DNA of 64,000 nt from Apostichopus japonicus (lineage: Eukaryota; Echinodermata; Holothuroidea; Aspidochirotida; Stichopodidae), in the NCBI RefSeq assembly GCF_037975245.1, contig NC_092571.1, positions 24,938,564 through 25,002,563 on the forward strand, written 5' to 3'. The stretch's first letter is position 1; the number at the start of each line of letters is the position of its first letter. Shown here one piece after another: positions 23,701 to 38,700 of this stretch. Position numbers and translations under genes: made by a program. A model generated the notes under the pieces. That model searched no databases. It was not told the DNA's origin and saw only the letters and a program-made list of their open reading frames with translations.

Positions 23701-26700
23701 TAAACGGTATTTTAGATCTTCAACTGGCTAGATATATCTACTGAGTACAGTGAGTGTGTCAGGGAAAAGTTAGCTTGAGAGAACTGTGCTAAGCACGGCT
23801 CCTACAGGTTGAATCACACTGACTAATATGGGTGAAAGTTACATCTTATATACTCTTGACAATGGATTACAGAGGATGGGACAGTAAGTTCCTCTACCCA
23901 CATATTTAACTTTCACCTGAAACAGAAGTTAAGCTACTAAGAAATGACCCCACTATGACATCAATGGGAATGACATCATACTGAAAGTTATTTTATTGGA
24001 AGACATCAGATATTCGGTGCACAGAAAGGTGTAGGGTTTCTGTTGTAGAGAGTTACTCTGGAGGTTAAAGTGTAAGTGATTTACTGGGACTTAAGAGGTT
24101 TGAAAGTATGTTATTATGTTTATGGTTTGTAAATAGAAACTGTTAGTCATCTTTCTGGGAAGTGTGACATAGGAGGACTTCCTTTCCTGTCTGTGCTACT
24201 AGCTAAGAGTTTGTAAAGGTAAACCTAGGGTAAGAGAATGGGAAGTTAATTGTAAAATGCTCTCTGTTATAGTATTGAACTTGTCACACATGGGTAATAA
24301 AAACAACTTTTATGAGAATAATAAGTGGGCCTTTGACTAACTGATGAAGGTTGAATATAGTTGAATGAACTAAACACTTCATCATTAGTGAAAGCTCACT
24401 TTGACTCAGCTGGTTTCTGACATTAGTGAAACCATACAGCCTTAGGTCTACCGGGTCGAGGCAGTGATTATGCATAATCCCATTTATGCTTCTACCGATG
24501 TGTGTTGGCGACGACATTGTAGAACACACTTGCTTGATGGTACCATTTTGATATATTACAGAACAACTGGAAGCCAAGGCGAAATGAAGCCAAGCCAGTT
24601 ATGATCGACCAGATTAGAAAGGAAGCCGAGATGGAAAAGCAAAGGAGAGAACAGAAGCAACTTACAGCTCGTTTAGCTCCCCAACATTGGTCAAATAGAA
24701 GGCTGGGGTGCATGGAGAAATACCAGGACGATGGATGGAATACTGTCGCAGGAAACAGGAGTACCAAACAAAACGTTATTGACAACCCAGCCAAGCTTAA
24801 TATTACAAGGGTGAGTGTTGATTAAACTTGTTATAATTATGTGGCAAGGTATGCACTTCAGTTATATTTCATAGGCATGAGTGTATTTTGACCCTGCTAA
24901 ACCTACCCACATATACACAATACACCATATCCTCAAACTGCCATATTCCCTGAGCCCATAAAAAACCATGTGCCATGTACCATTTTGTAAATGAAATGGG
25001 ATCTCCCCCCCCCCCAATCCCACTAGGTGACCCTCTTGTGTTCCACCAGTTGGAAGTTTCTTTATTTCACTGTTGTTTTCACATTTAGTATGTTTGGTGC
25101 ATAATCCTTCTTTGTTACTCTTCAGCAAACCATTGATGATAATGTACAGTTGGGTCCAGGTGGCAGACCGGGCTCCTTAGGGGGCTGGGGCAAAGGCAGA
25201 AGTGGAGGAGGAGGGAAGTCGTCCTCGGGTTCCTCGGAGGCTAAAATTTCTCAGGGTAACAGGTTCATGATGCTCGGAGAGGATAAACAACAATCAAGGT
25301 AATGTATTAAAGAGTGCAGAGTAGAGTAGGAATTTAAAATGTGGATGCCAAAATGCAATATTGAATTACAAAATAAAGAACAAGGGCAAACAGAATAGGT
25401 AATTGTACTGGGTATGTCAACTGGATTTATTGAAACTGAGCTCAAACTGGATATATTGTACCATGGTTTCAATTTTTGCTGCAAGTTAACCCCCCCCCCA
25501 CCCCCAAATGATGCATAGTGGAAAATAGTTAACACTTCATCAATTTAAAGGTATAAAAAAAATGTTAAATATTGAAACAATGCATTTCAGTTAAAGAATA
25601 ATACAGTAGGAATGATCTAAATGAGAATTTTTTTTTTGAAGAATCATTTGTAAAATAAACAAGCAGATCTTAGCAAGGTTCTGTAGATGGACGCTGGATA
25701 CCTACAGCATTCTACAGACAAAGTAGAACTTCCTAAGTTTGTGGGATTGCTCATAAAAGGGCAGCAATCTACATCTTGAGGAAGGACCCAATGGGGTATT
25801 AGGCAGCAAAAAGTTATGGTTCTACAAGACCATATACACACAGCTTTTTCTCAACTCATGTTAACCCTGCTTTTGGCTTCATTATCCAGTGTTCAGATAT
25901 TGATGAGAATCGATGAATAATTGGAGACCCTGTATAATGTTCCTTTACTCTTCCCTATCCCAGTATACCCTCTGTCCTGACCCACCCTAATTTTGCACCA
26001 GTTTAAATGCAGCAATTGAAATATTTTCTTCCTGGTATGCTTGTAGGTCCATGTTACCACCATCAGCGAGGGATAACAAGGGCAGGTCATCTTCCGGCTC
26101 CAAGCGGTCCAGAGAGAGGGAGATTGATCGTTCGAGAGAGAGACAGTCGGCGATAGCGGACACGCAGCGATTCACAGGGTCACTGAAGTCAAGGTCTAAC
26201 GAACTTGACAGAAACCAGGAAAAGAGTAAGTAGATAAAAGGAAAGTAGTAGGAGGGATGAGGGGTGGTTGTCTAGCTAATCCGTGTAAGGGGCGTTTGTC
26301 TAGCTAATCCGTGTGTGATACAGAATATCAAGTTAGCAATTGTCAAGACCATGTTCGAAAGGATCTCAACTGTTAGTGTACAGGAGGTAAAATGACAGTA
26401 AGCATATGCCATATGATAAACTAGGCTTGTTGTTATGACTGCAAAGTGATACTTTCATATTTAAACACAAATATGGTCGACTCTCGCATGGATCCAAGAA
26501 TTGAGCAAAGGTGAGTACATCTCACTGCTCTTTGTTGGTTATGTGATGAGTGATTCCGTCTGGCGAACATCTTAGATTGTGGTCTGGAAATGTTTTGCAC
26601 AAGGTGTAGAGTCGTAAAAAAAAGTTTCCATTCAAATAGACAAGCCTGCAGGAATGATCTTATGAACAGCATGGTTTTGGGAGAAGGAACATCATACATC

Positions 26701-29700
26701 AATGGGACTAGAATACCGATGACAAAATTTAAACAGTCCTCCTGTAGTACACAACAAGTAGATATTCTGTTTCATAACACATTTGAATGTGTTTTGGATC
26801 TTAGTTTTTGCATTCGATTATTTTGTCTATTTCTGTTTTCTTTTTCAGGAGTAGAGCCACCTGCTGCTGTAGCCTTATCAGAAGAGGAGTATGAGAAGAG
26901 GTCCAGGTCCACTATAAAGGAATTTGTCAGCATCAAAGATTTCAAGGTGAGAAGAGATCATAAATGTAGGCATTCAATGTCTACTTCCGACCCCACCGCT
27001 CTCCTCAACTCGACAAAAATATTCAGCATAACTTTTTTTCTAATAGGGTTGTGAATGAGTGGAACGGTTTGCCTGAGAAAGTTGTACTTGCAAGTAGTGT
27101 CAATGGGTTTAAGAATGCTTTAGACAAGCACTTTAAGCATTGTAATCGGGTCTGAGTGTTGGGTCTTCAGTTTTTTTCTCTCCTATAGGGTCCTTGATGG
27201 GGACTTATGTGTCCCTCCTGATCCATTTTTTCTACTAGACTAAACTAAAAACAATATTCCGAGCCCACAGTAAAGAAAATCAATGAAGGCTATTTATACT
27301 TGTATGCCAATTGGATTTAAGGATGGCCTGCCATCCCTTTGAATGGTCTTTACTAGATGTGCCTATTCCAAGCTGTTATCACAAACACTTAGTTAGCATC
27401 AGACCCCTTGGCTGGGCTGTAAGTAAATCCCAGGTTGGGTTCAAATGATGCATCAGAGGTGACCATGTGCTTCTGTTTTGTACATGAAAGAAAATGTAAC
27501 AGTCTGCTACCAGAGCCCTCCATTTTTGCAGGTCCTGCCCAAAGTTGTGTGAGAGTGTGATTAGAGAGTTATTCCATTGTATGCATAGTAATGTAGTCTT
27601 TATTATGGATATATATTATGTATGTATGTATATTAGATCCTCCTGCAAGCAGGAACTCGCGAAGAAGCCTCATTGGCTTATCAAGGCCGCAAGCTGACCG
27701 AAGTCAGTCTTTTACATTCATATTTAACGTCCATGATTATGAATTGTTAATTGTCAACAACTCTGTAACTGGACGACATACATTAATCTGTGAGTGACTC
27801 GAACCGGGGACCTTATGATTGAAAGCCTTTATTATAGGCCTTTAAATTTCCATAAGACAGGACATCATCAGAGAAGCAATTTAAAGTCTGCTATTATCGT
27901 GACAAGGTTTTATTGGTAAATGTATGTAATTGGTATCAAGATCCAATGAGCTGCCCAGCAAAATCCACAATGGTAAAAGTTACAGGGGATTCTATCCTGG
28001 AACATTTTCTATCTTATGTCTGGAAGGTTTCTTTCTTTAGGACATGCTGGATTGAGGTCTTTTGGATACAAGGGGTGGTACAAAACTGTGGCAAGAGCTT
28101 TTGTTGGTGCTGCATATTTCACTGGAGTATAATGTTATCAGGCGTCACACAGCAGAAATGCAAGGGCAATGAAATAAGTTCAAGCATATATAGCATATTT
28201 TGCCCACTGAAACATAAAATATTTTCAGTCTATTATGGGAAATAAAATTCATAGATCTTACAACTGCAACACATTATATCATGTTTCCTTCCTTCATGCT
28301 TTCGCAAATTGTATCCTTGAATCCCGATTGCCCGTATGTGAACACATGCCTTTAGAAAATCATTACTCGAGATAGGAATACACTAGAGAGCTTCCCATAG
28401 CTTTATTTTGCACATAAGACAGCCTGCATCAATAAACAACCTTTTTCCGAGGGGATCACATGGACCTTTTTTTTTTTTTTTGTCTTCAAAGATTTGTTTA
28501 CATTCAAAAAACTGGTCGTTTTGACCTTTTTTTCCAAAAAATCGTGAGAACAGTGAAAACTTTCAAGTCAACTGACCTTATCTCATACAACTAGCTAAGA
28601 CATACAAGGAATCAAATCAGGAGCCTCACAGGCATATGTAGAGAGATGGCTCTATATTTGGGGAAAATATTTCAAAAAATAACGTTTTTCGGTCTATGTT
28701 ACGGCCAAAAAACGGTAAACTTTCCGAAAATATTTCTCCCGAATGCCTCACCCTACAGAAAAATTTTTTAGCTCTCCAGAAGCGCCACACTGAACTTCTA
28801 GTCTACATAGAAACAATTTAGCAATAGCGCCTCCACTTTTTGAGTAATCCCTAGCAATTCAACTCAAGCATTTCTACGGTATAGAATTTCGGTCAACCAC
28901 AACCACAGTTGATATGCTCGCGTAGTATCTGGCTGAAGTTGGCGAACAATAAGAGCGACCAATAGTAGCGAACAATAAGAGCGACCAATAAGGGCGACCA
29001 AAAAATGCTAGAAAGTGCAAATGATACTACGGAGTTGTGTAGTGGCCTTCGTAATGGGCCATGTGGCAAAAATGATGTGTTTAAAGCAAATTGAATGATC
29101 GAATGCTTTCAATCGATTGCAATTAGGAGGGAAAGACAGGCTTTTGGACGTTCCATGCATTAAATAATTTATTATAAGAGATTCAAACCCGACAAACTCG
29201 TAATTATGGAACGGGGTATGAAATATCCCCAAAGTCAGGGTATGGCCTAACTCATTATCGTGGTAAAGCAAAATTATAGCTCTTAAAATATCAGACCTGC
29301 CCCGAATATCAGCGAAAAGCGTAAGTTTGGGGTAAAAGATAACATATTTGGAAACAAAGCTTAATGGGAAACATGCAGAAGGGTGGGGTGAACGTTAAAG
29401 CTGACATTACACTCTACCAAAGTATGCCAACAACCGTGAGGGACGATGTCGGGCAGGGGGTTATTAACAATTAACTCGGCAACTGAAAGTAAAACGTAGC
29501 ATATATATACTGTTGGCTAACAAATCAAATCTGTAACTCAGTATCATTGGGGAGCAAAAACGTAGCTGACGTCACCAGCTATCACCCCATACCAACAAAC
29601 CTCGGGGGACAGTATCATTTAAGGTGTTATTAACACCCAAACTCGACGCAAAGTATCATCTACAGTTTAAATACGCTTTTTCAACACGATTTTTGGCTAA

Positions 29701-32700
29701 CAAATCAAATCTGTAACTCAGTATCATTGGGGGCCCCAAAGTAGCTGACATCACAAGCTATCACCCCATACCAACAAACCTCGGGGGACGGTATCATTTA
29801 GGGTGTTATTAACACCCAAACTCGACGCAAAGTCTCATTCACAGTTTATATACGGTTTTTCAACACGATTTTTGGCTAACAAATCAAATCTGTAACTCAG
29901 TATCATTGGGGTCCCCATGGTAGCTGACGTCACCCTCTATCACACCATACCAACAAACCTCGGGGGACGGTATCATTTAGGGTGTTATTAACACCCAAAC
30001 TCGACGCAAAGTCGCATTTACAGTTTATATACGGTTTTTCAACACGATTTTGGCTAACAAATCATATCTGTAACTCAGTATCATTGGGGTCCCCAAGGTA
30101 GCTGACGTCACCAGCTATCACCCCATACCAACAATCCTCGGGGGACGGTATCATTTAGGGTGTTATTAACACCCAAACTCGACGAAAAGTATCATTTACA
30201 GTTTATATACGGTTTTCAACACGATTTTTAGCTAACAAATCAAATCTGTAACTCAGTATCATTGGGGTCCCCAAAGTAGCTGACGTCACCCTCTATCACC
30301 CCATGCCAACAAACATCGGGGACGGTATCATTTAAGGTGTTATTAACACCCAAACTCAACGCAAAGTCCCATTTACAGTTTATATACGGTTTTTCAACAC
30401 GATTTTTGGCTAACAAATCAAATCTGTAACTCAGTATCATTGGGGTCCCCAAGGTAGCTGACGTCACCAGCTATCACCCCATACCAACAAACCTCGGGGG
30501 ACGGTATCATTTAGGGTGTTATTAACACCAAAACTCGACGCAAAGTCTCATTCACAATTTATATACGTTTTTTCAACACGATTTTTGGCTAACAAATCAA
30601 ATCTGTAACTCAGTATCATTGGGGTCCCCATGGTAGCTGACGTCACCCTCTATCACCCCATACCAACAAACCTCGGGGACGGTATCATTTAGGGTGTTAT
30701 TAACACCCAAACTCAACGAAAAGTCCCATTTACAGTTTATATACGGTTTTTCAACACGAATTTTGGCTAACAAATCAAATCTGTAACTCAGTATCATTGG
30801 GGTCCCCAAAGTAGCTGACGTCACCCTCTATCACCCCATACCAACAAACCTCGGGGGACGGTATCATTTAAGGTGTTATTAACACCCAAACTCGGCGAAA
30901 AGTATCATTTACAGTTTAAATACGGTTTTTCAACACGAATTTTGGCTAACAAATCAAATCTGTAACTCAGTATCATTGGGGTCCCCAAGGTAACTGACGT
31001 CACCAGCTATCACCCCATACCAACAAACCTCGGGGGACGGTATCATTAAGGGTGTTATTAACACCCAAACTCGACGAAAAGTATCATTTACAGTTTATAT
31101 ACGGTTTTCAACACGATTTTTGGCTAACAAATCAAATCTGTAACTCAGTATCATTGGGGTCCCCAAAGTAGCTGACGTCACCCTCTATCACCCCATACCA
31201 ACAAACCTCGGGGGACAGTATCATTTAGGGTGTTATTAACACCCAAACTCGACGAAAAGTATCATCTACAGTTTAAATGAGGTTTTTCAACACGATTTTT
31301 GGCTAACAAATCAAATCTGTAACTCAGTATCATTGGGGTCCCCAAGGTAGCTGACGTCACCAGCTATCACCCCATACCAACAAACCTCGGGGGACGGTAT
31401 CATTTAGGGTGTTATTAACACCAAAACTCGACGCAAAGTCTCATTCACAATTTATATACGTTTTTTCAACACGATTTTTGGCTAACAAATCAAATCTGTA
31501 ACTCAGTATCATTGGGGTCCCCATGGTAGCTGACGTCACCCTCTATCACCCCATACCAACAAACCTCGGGGACGGTATCATTTAGGGTGTTATTAACACC
31601 CAAACTCAACGAAAAGTCCCATTTACAGTTTATATACGGTTTTTCAACACGAATTTTGGCTAACAAATCAAATCTGTAACTCAGTATCATTGGGGTCCCC
31701 AAAGTAGCTGACGTCACCCTCTATCACCCCATACCAACAAACCTCGGGGGACGGTATCATTTAAGGTGTTATTAACACCCAAACTCGGCGAAAAGTATCA
31801 TTTACAGTTTATATACGGTTTTTCAACACGAATTTTGGCTAACAAATCAAATCTGTAACTCAGTATCATTGGGGTCCCCAAAGTAGCTGACGTCACCCTC
31901 TATCACCCCATACCAACAAACCTCGGGGGACGGTATCATTTAAGGTGTTATTAACACCCAAACTCGGCGAAAAGTATCATTTACAGTTTAAATACGGTTT
32001 TTCAACACGAATTTTGGCTAACAAATCAAATCTGTAACTCAGTATCATTGGGGTCCCCAAGGTAACTGACGTCACCAGCTATCACCCCATACCAACAAAC
32101 CTCGGGGGACGGTATCATTAAGGGTGTTATTAACACCCAAACTCGACGAAAAGTATCATTTACAGTTTAAATGAGGTTTTTCAACACGATTTTTGGCTAA
32201 CAAATCAAGTCTGTAACTCAGTATCATTGGGGTCCCCATGGTAGCTGACGTCACCCTCTATCACCCCATACCAACAAACCTCGGGGGACGGTATCATTTA
32301 GGGTGTTATTAACACCCAAACTCGACGAAAAGTATCATCTACAGTTTAAATGAGGTTTTTCAACACGATTTTTGGCTAACAAATCAAGTCTGTAACTCAG
32401 TATCATTGGGGTCCCCATGGTAGCTGACGTCACCCTCTTTCACCCCATACCAACACACCTCGGGGGACGGTATCATTTAGGGTGTTATTAACACCCAAAC
32501 TCGACGAAAAGTATCATCTACAGTTTAAATGAGGTTTTACAACACGATTTTTGGCTAACAAATCAAGTCTGTAACTCAGTATCATTGAGGTCCCCATGGT
32601 AGCTGACGTCACCCTCTTTCACCCCATACCAACACACCTCGGGGGACGGTATCATTTAGGGTGTTATTAACACCCAAACTCGACGAAAAGTATCATCTAC

Positions 32701-35700
32701 AGTTTAAATGAGGTTTTTCAACACGATTTTTGGCTAACAAATCAAATCTGTAACTCAGTATCATTAGGGTCCCAAAAGTAGCTGACGTCACCAGCTATCA
32801 CCCCATGCCAACAAACCTCGGGGACGGTATCATTTAGGGTGTTATTAACACCCAAACTCGACACAAAGTCGCATTTACAGTTTATATACGGTTTTTCAAC
32901 ACGATTTTGGCTAACAAATCAAATCTGTAACTCAGTATCATTGGGGTCCCCAAAGTAGCTGACGTCACCAGCTATCACCCCATACCAACAAACCTCGGGG
33001 GACGGTAACATTTAGGGTGTTATTAACACCAAAACTCGACGCAAAGTCTCATTCACAATTTACATACGTTTTTTCAACACGATTTTTGGCTAACAAATCA
33101 AATCTGTAACTCAGTATCATTGGGGTCCCCATGGTAGCTGACGTCACCCTCTATCACCCCATACCAACAAACCACGGGTTACGGTATCATTTAGGGTGTT
33201 ATTAACACCCAAACTCGACGCAAAGTATCATCTACAGTTTAAATACGGTTTTCAACACGAATTTTGGCTAACAAATCAAATCTGTAACTCAGTATCATTG
33301 GGGTCCCCAAGGTAGCTGACGTCACCAGCTATCACCCCATACCAACAAACATCGGGGGACGGTATCATTTAAGGTGTTATTAACACCCAAACTCGACACA
33401 AAGTCGCATTTACAGTTTATATACGTTTTTTCAACACGATTTTTGGCTAACAAATCAAATCTGTAACTCAGTATCATCAGGGAGCAAAAACGTAGCTGAC
33501 GTCACCAGCTATCACCCCATACCAACAAACCTCGGGGACGGTATCATTTAGGGTGTTATTAACACCCAAACTCGGCGAAAAGTCCCATTTACAGTTTATA
33601 TACGGTTTTTCAACACGAATTTTGGCTAACAAATCAAATCTGTAACTCAGTATCATTGGGGTCCCCAAAGTAGCTGACGTCACCCTCTATCACCCCATAC
33701 CAACAAACATCGGGGGACAGTATCATTTAAGGTGTTATTAACACCCAAACTCAACGCAAAGTCCCATTTACAGTTTATATACGGTTTTTCAACACGATAT
33801 TTGGCTAACAAATCAAATCTGTAACTCAGTATCATTGGGGAGCAAAAACGTAGCTGACGTCACCCTCTACCACCCCTTACCAACAAACCTCGGGGTCGGT
33901 ATCATTTAGGGTGTTATTAAAACCTAAACTCGACGCAAGCTATCCGATTTATATTCAGTGTAGATAGAATGTGTCTCACATTATAGAAAGAAGAGAAGTT
34001 AATTGAGAAAGCCATAAATTAAAATGAAGCTATTAGGAAAGCTATGATTTTTTTACGGAATACCGTTTATTATATACAAAGATACATAAGTAAACTTAAA
34101 ATGACCCTACTCATATAGTATCGTTGAAATGAAATAACAAGAAACTTCCCCGATCAGTATATCCGGACCAATTCGGAATAGATTGTAGTGTCAGTGTACA
34201 GTCACTATTCACCGTATTACAAGAGTTAGACAAAATATAGTTAATATGTCTCCAAACTTCATTCAGAATGTATGTGTAGAAGTTTATCGATATGCAACCG
34301 CAATGGAGAATAGAAGGCTTAGCGATGTTGTATTCCTTTTAAATACCAAAGGAATTAATCGCCGTGAACTAAAGATGGATTTATTTGACAGACAACAAAA
34401 TTATGTCGACAGTATAAGTAAATTGTGAAAGTTCAGGCCCGATTTTCCTAAAATGGGATCCATAGAACCAATTTGAGATAACATGTGATGGGTAGTCGAA
34501 TGACAATGATCCAACTGTAAATTTGGTTTAGACAAAACATATCATATAAATTGGTTAGCGATAAATGTTATCATGGCATTTTTCTCAAATTGTCTTCAAT
34601 CAACCTAATTGCATATAAGCATGTGAATTGTTTTAAGACGTTGGACCACCGAGTTGCAAACACGATGATCAAATCCATGGTTTTTGGTTATTTCTCTCAA
34701 ATACGTTTGCGTTAAAGCATCAATTCCGTCACAGGATATAACGTATCTGACCTCCTTGTTCAAATTGTGCCGAAAAAAACTTATTTTATAAATGACTGGT
34801 TAAAGTGAATAAAAAAGAATTAAACGGCTCATGATTCGAAATACATAAATTAACCTAATATATTGACTCGATATCTGGCATTTAACATTGACAGCACATA
34901 TACAATATGTTTCTTGTATATAATAAGGGGAATGTATATATCAAGTATGGCTTTCAATCAAGGTTTACTTACTGTATAAGTAGTTGAGATATTTTCATAT
35001 TTTCAACAATGTTAAGATGATGATTTGATTGTGTACCAGTTTTTGCAATCAAACGCATAACGGCCAAAACTACGTGAAAAGCAGCTGGGCTGATATCTTT
35101 TCAAGTTATACGTACATTTCATGAAGTTTTAAGTTGCATTGACTTTTTTAGTTACACATACACACAACAAACAAACAACAAACAACAAACAAACAAAGAC
35201 AAACTCCACATGAATCTTCATAGATCTTCCGGCATTCAGCAGTAAGCTGATAAGAACCTAATTCTTCAATAGACATGCAACAAACGACAAGTAATGAAAT
35301 TAATATCTAAGTAGAAGAGAAGAGAAAAGACCATGACTTTTTAAGCAAATTACAGGGTATACTAATTATGGATTACCTTCTTGAATTATAAAAAATTGAA
35401 AGTTTATTGAAAAATTTAGTCATATTTCTTTTGAAAAAACTTTTATTGCTGAAGAAAATCACAGTGTTGTACACAAAATCGCAAATTTGGGCCCCGATGA
35501 CCGTTGGCCCCAAATTCTTACCACTACTGTTCAAGTAACACTATGACCAACATTCTTCATTATCCAATGCAAACTGCACGAAAAGAACTTTCGGTAGTTA
35601 CATACAACTTACTGCAAAAGATAAGTAGATGATCTTTGACATCCATATTTTGAACTCACCATAATTATGCCTCCATATTAAGTGAACACTATGACCCAGC

Positions 35701-38700
35701 ATGGTGATCACCAGGGTTGTCACCACGCCGGGCGGCGCCGGGCGGTGCTACCCAGCTCTCAAAATTTCCGCCCGGTACTCAAGGTCAATTTCAGCCTTAC
35801 CGCCCGGCACAAATTAGCCTACAGTACCGCCAATAAGTAACTTGGTAAAGATTAGCGCCATTCACTGCAAAACGCAGCTTATCTGTAATTAACCCCGCTC
35901 CAAATAAAGGAACGCTACTTTCCCCGCACTCCAAATAAAGGAACGCAAATTCCCCTTGCTCGCTATTCACCACCGACACAATGGGAGTGAACCGATCGAT
36001 ACAACGCTATTCATAGCGTGGAGGTAGCGTAAACCGATCGCTTGTAACCAACACACGTTATATGCAATTGTTTATTGTAAACATCCAGAGAAGGCCTACG
36101 AGTACGAAGTTTACGAACTTTGACTGAAAGAAAGTTTTAAACGAGAATAGTTTCATGTTGAAGGGCAAAACCTTTTTATACATGTTTATTTTATTCCCCG
36201 ATATTTCCTGGTTACCAGAAGTAATAAAAAGCAAGAAGGAAATTTCGTGCCTTATCCTTTCGGGGTTACATATCATTTTTAGTAGTAACATTGGGCCTCG
36301 CGTTTTGTGTGGACTTTAGGCACATTAGGCTAGGAAACGTTGCACTGAGTACTGTTCGAAAAACATGTCGAGACAAGACTCGGTGCATTGGATACTGTTC
36401 GCTGCTTTAGCTATGCATGTAGAGACGTTCCACTGCCAATCGTTTCTTGGCGATTTGCCAAGTTTAACTAAGAACAAGTGTTTCACGCACATTGTAAGAA
36501 TGTTGTACAGTACTGTAGCATGCAAATCATCAGACGACAGCCTGCTGTACCAATGATTTCCCGCGTACACTGCCGTACAGGTAAAATGTGAATTCCTTTT
36601 TGGGGGGATTTAATGGTTATGCATACTAAATGAGAACAATGTGCATTTGGAACAATAACACTGGGGTGAGTGATGAGGGGCTCTAAATACAAAAAAATAC
36701 AAAAAAAGATCCCAGGAAAATTCAGTGATCCACATGAAAAAACAAAGGTATCTCAGAAGAATTTTGAGGATCAAAACCCTTTCTAAATGCCACCATTTTG
36801 CATGTAGGCACCATAGGGATTTGAAAATTTTTCAAAAGGGGAGGGGACACCCCCTCCCTTTATACCCCTCCCCCAGGGCGCGGATCACTGTCACAAATTA
36901 CCCGGCTCTAAAAATGGTCTGGTGACAACCCTGGTGATCACCCATATAGGAGAAGCATTTTGAGTGTGTTCACACAATTAACCCAGATGACCTCTGTATA
37001 ACCTTTGGCATAAACTTACTAAACACCCATATGACCCACTACTCAAGGACACTATGATCAAGTTTGGTCATCTTTCATTGATGTGTACACATGCTCTAAC
37101 TTCACTGGAATGAAAATTTTAAAAATAGCTCTTTCGACTTTTAACTATTGGTGTATCATTTAGAGAGACCTGAATCCAGGTCAACAAAACGTACCTACAC
37201 AAGTCTGTGTAATCAACAACCGATGAAACCTCAAGTTTTTTGTTTCAGTCACTATCGGTTTAATCCGTACTATACCGTTAACCAACTCCTTTAAAGGGCA
37301 TAATCAACAGGCATGCAGTTACCTAAATCTTGTTTTCTATCGTCGGCTAAATTCTTCAATCTCCTTTTATGTTCCAACAAAGGTACCCTCGTGATGTTTC
37401 AGAAGACATATATTGGATATGAAGGGATCAACTTGTATTTTATAAGTTACAAACGTCATATAATGAACAAAGGGTGTATGCGTGTTCCCTTTAAAGTGCA
37501 CTCAACCAATGATAATGTTTCTCTACCACAGATCTAACAACTGCTGAATACAGATCTGATAAGATACACTCACCATCAAAAATACAAAAGCAGGAGCACT
37601 AATTCAATTAGTACATTCGTATCGATGCATGATAAGGTTATTTATCCAAGGTTGTGATGATCACTCTTGTTCCATGTTCTGAAGTTGCCCTTCATGAATT
37701 TTGAATATGTATTAACCAGGTAATAACGCCAGGGTTCTCGCCAGTCCGATTTAACCGGGCGGGGCTCCAGGTTTGAATTTGATTTTGGCTCTCGCCGATC
37801 GGTTCGAAAGTTGTGCGCCCTAGCTGTTTGAAAGTTGGGTGCCTGGTTTTATAGCTGTTATAAATAATCAGCGTTAGCAAGTACTACTGAAACATTTTGA
37901 CATTTTTAATGTGAATAAAACCATCGACTAAATATTCACACTTTTCAGTACTCTTCCTATTCCCAACTGCAACCACGGCAAACACAATCCAGGTATCACG
38001 TAAGCGCTTCAGTATAGTGATATCGCCACACAAACGATCCCTGCTTTTACACAGCAAAAGGTTGCGAACGAAGTTTGTGTTTTCTGGGTACTGAGAGATG
38101 CCAGAATGTTTGTATTTAAACATCGTACATAACCTAAACCAGGGCAGGAAAAAAATGAAGTCACAACTGAATCGCCGTGACACACACACAAAAATAAATA
38201 GTCATTCAGTTTATGTAGCAGTTTATGTAATGTTGACTCTAGTCAATGGTCAGCTGACTATTTTTCTTTATACTGTAGAATATAACTAACAGCAATGTCC
38301 AGGTTATTGCCATACATTTGAAAATTTAAGAAATCATAGCTTTGTAAAGTAGCGCGAATTTCAAGTGGCTTGGCTGCTGGAAAAATCACCAGGACCAGTT
38401 TATTTTGTCTTTATTATTCGGCAGTCATGTATAACTTTAAGTTATTGAAAAATATTTGAGCATTTATAAATCATAGCTCGAAAAAGTCAATTTCCAGCAG
38501 TTTGCCTACTTAGAAAAGACGAAAATCGCGGAGCTTCCGGGGACCCACACAACGAACTTTGCCCCTTGACCACACGCCGAGAGTGCGATCGCTATGGTAC
38601 GCGATCGCGCGGATACCTTTGGCATCCGAATTGATCATCGGCACTTGAGACCACCCGGTTTGACAAAAAAGCGGGCGAGAACCCTGCAGGTTTTAATTTT

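Noticed and set aside
30240..33683. Recurrent 75-codon minus-strand open frames with almost identical products
   Set aside because: They are produced by the 179-bp satellite period and its lack of stops in one frame. Monomers with indels break them, and there is no start or splice context.
29470..33945. Regular repeats that could be taken for a CRISPR-type array
   Set aside because: The repeats are directly adjacent 179-bp monomers without unique spacers, in an animal genome.
34246..34428. 60-codon frame in the centre of the large element as a possible transposase remnant
   Set aside because: No catalytic motif or recognisable domain, and too short to judge.
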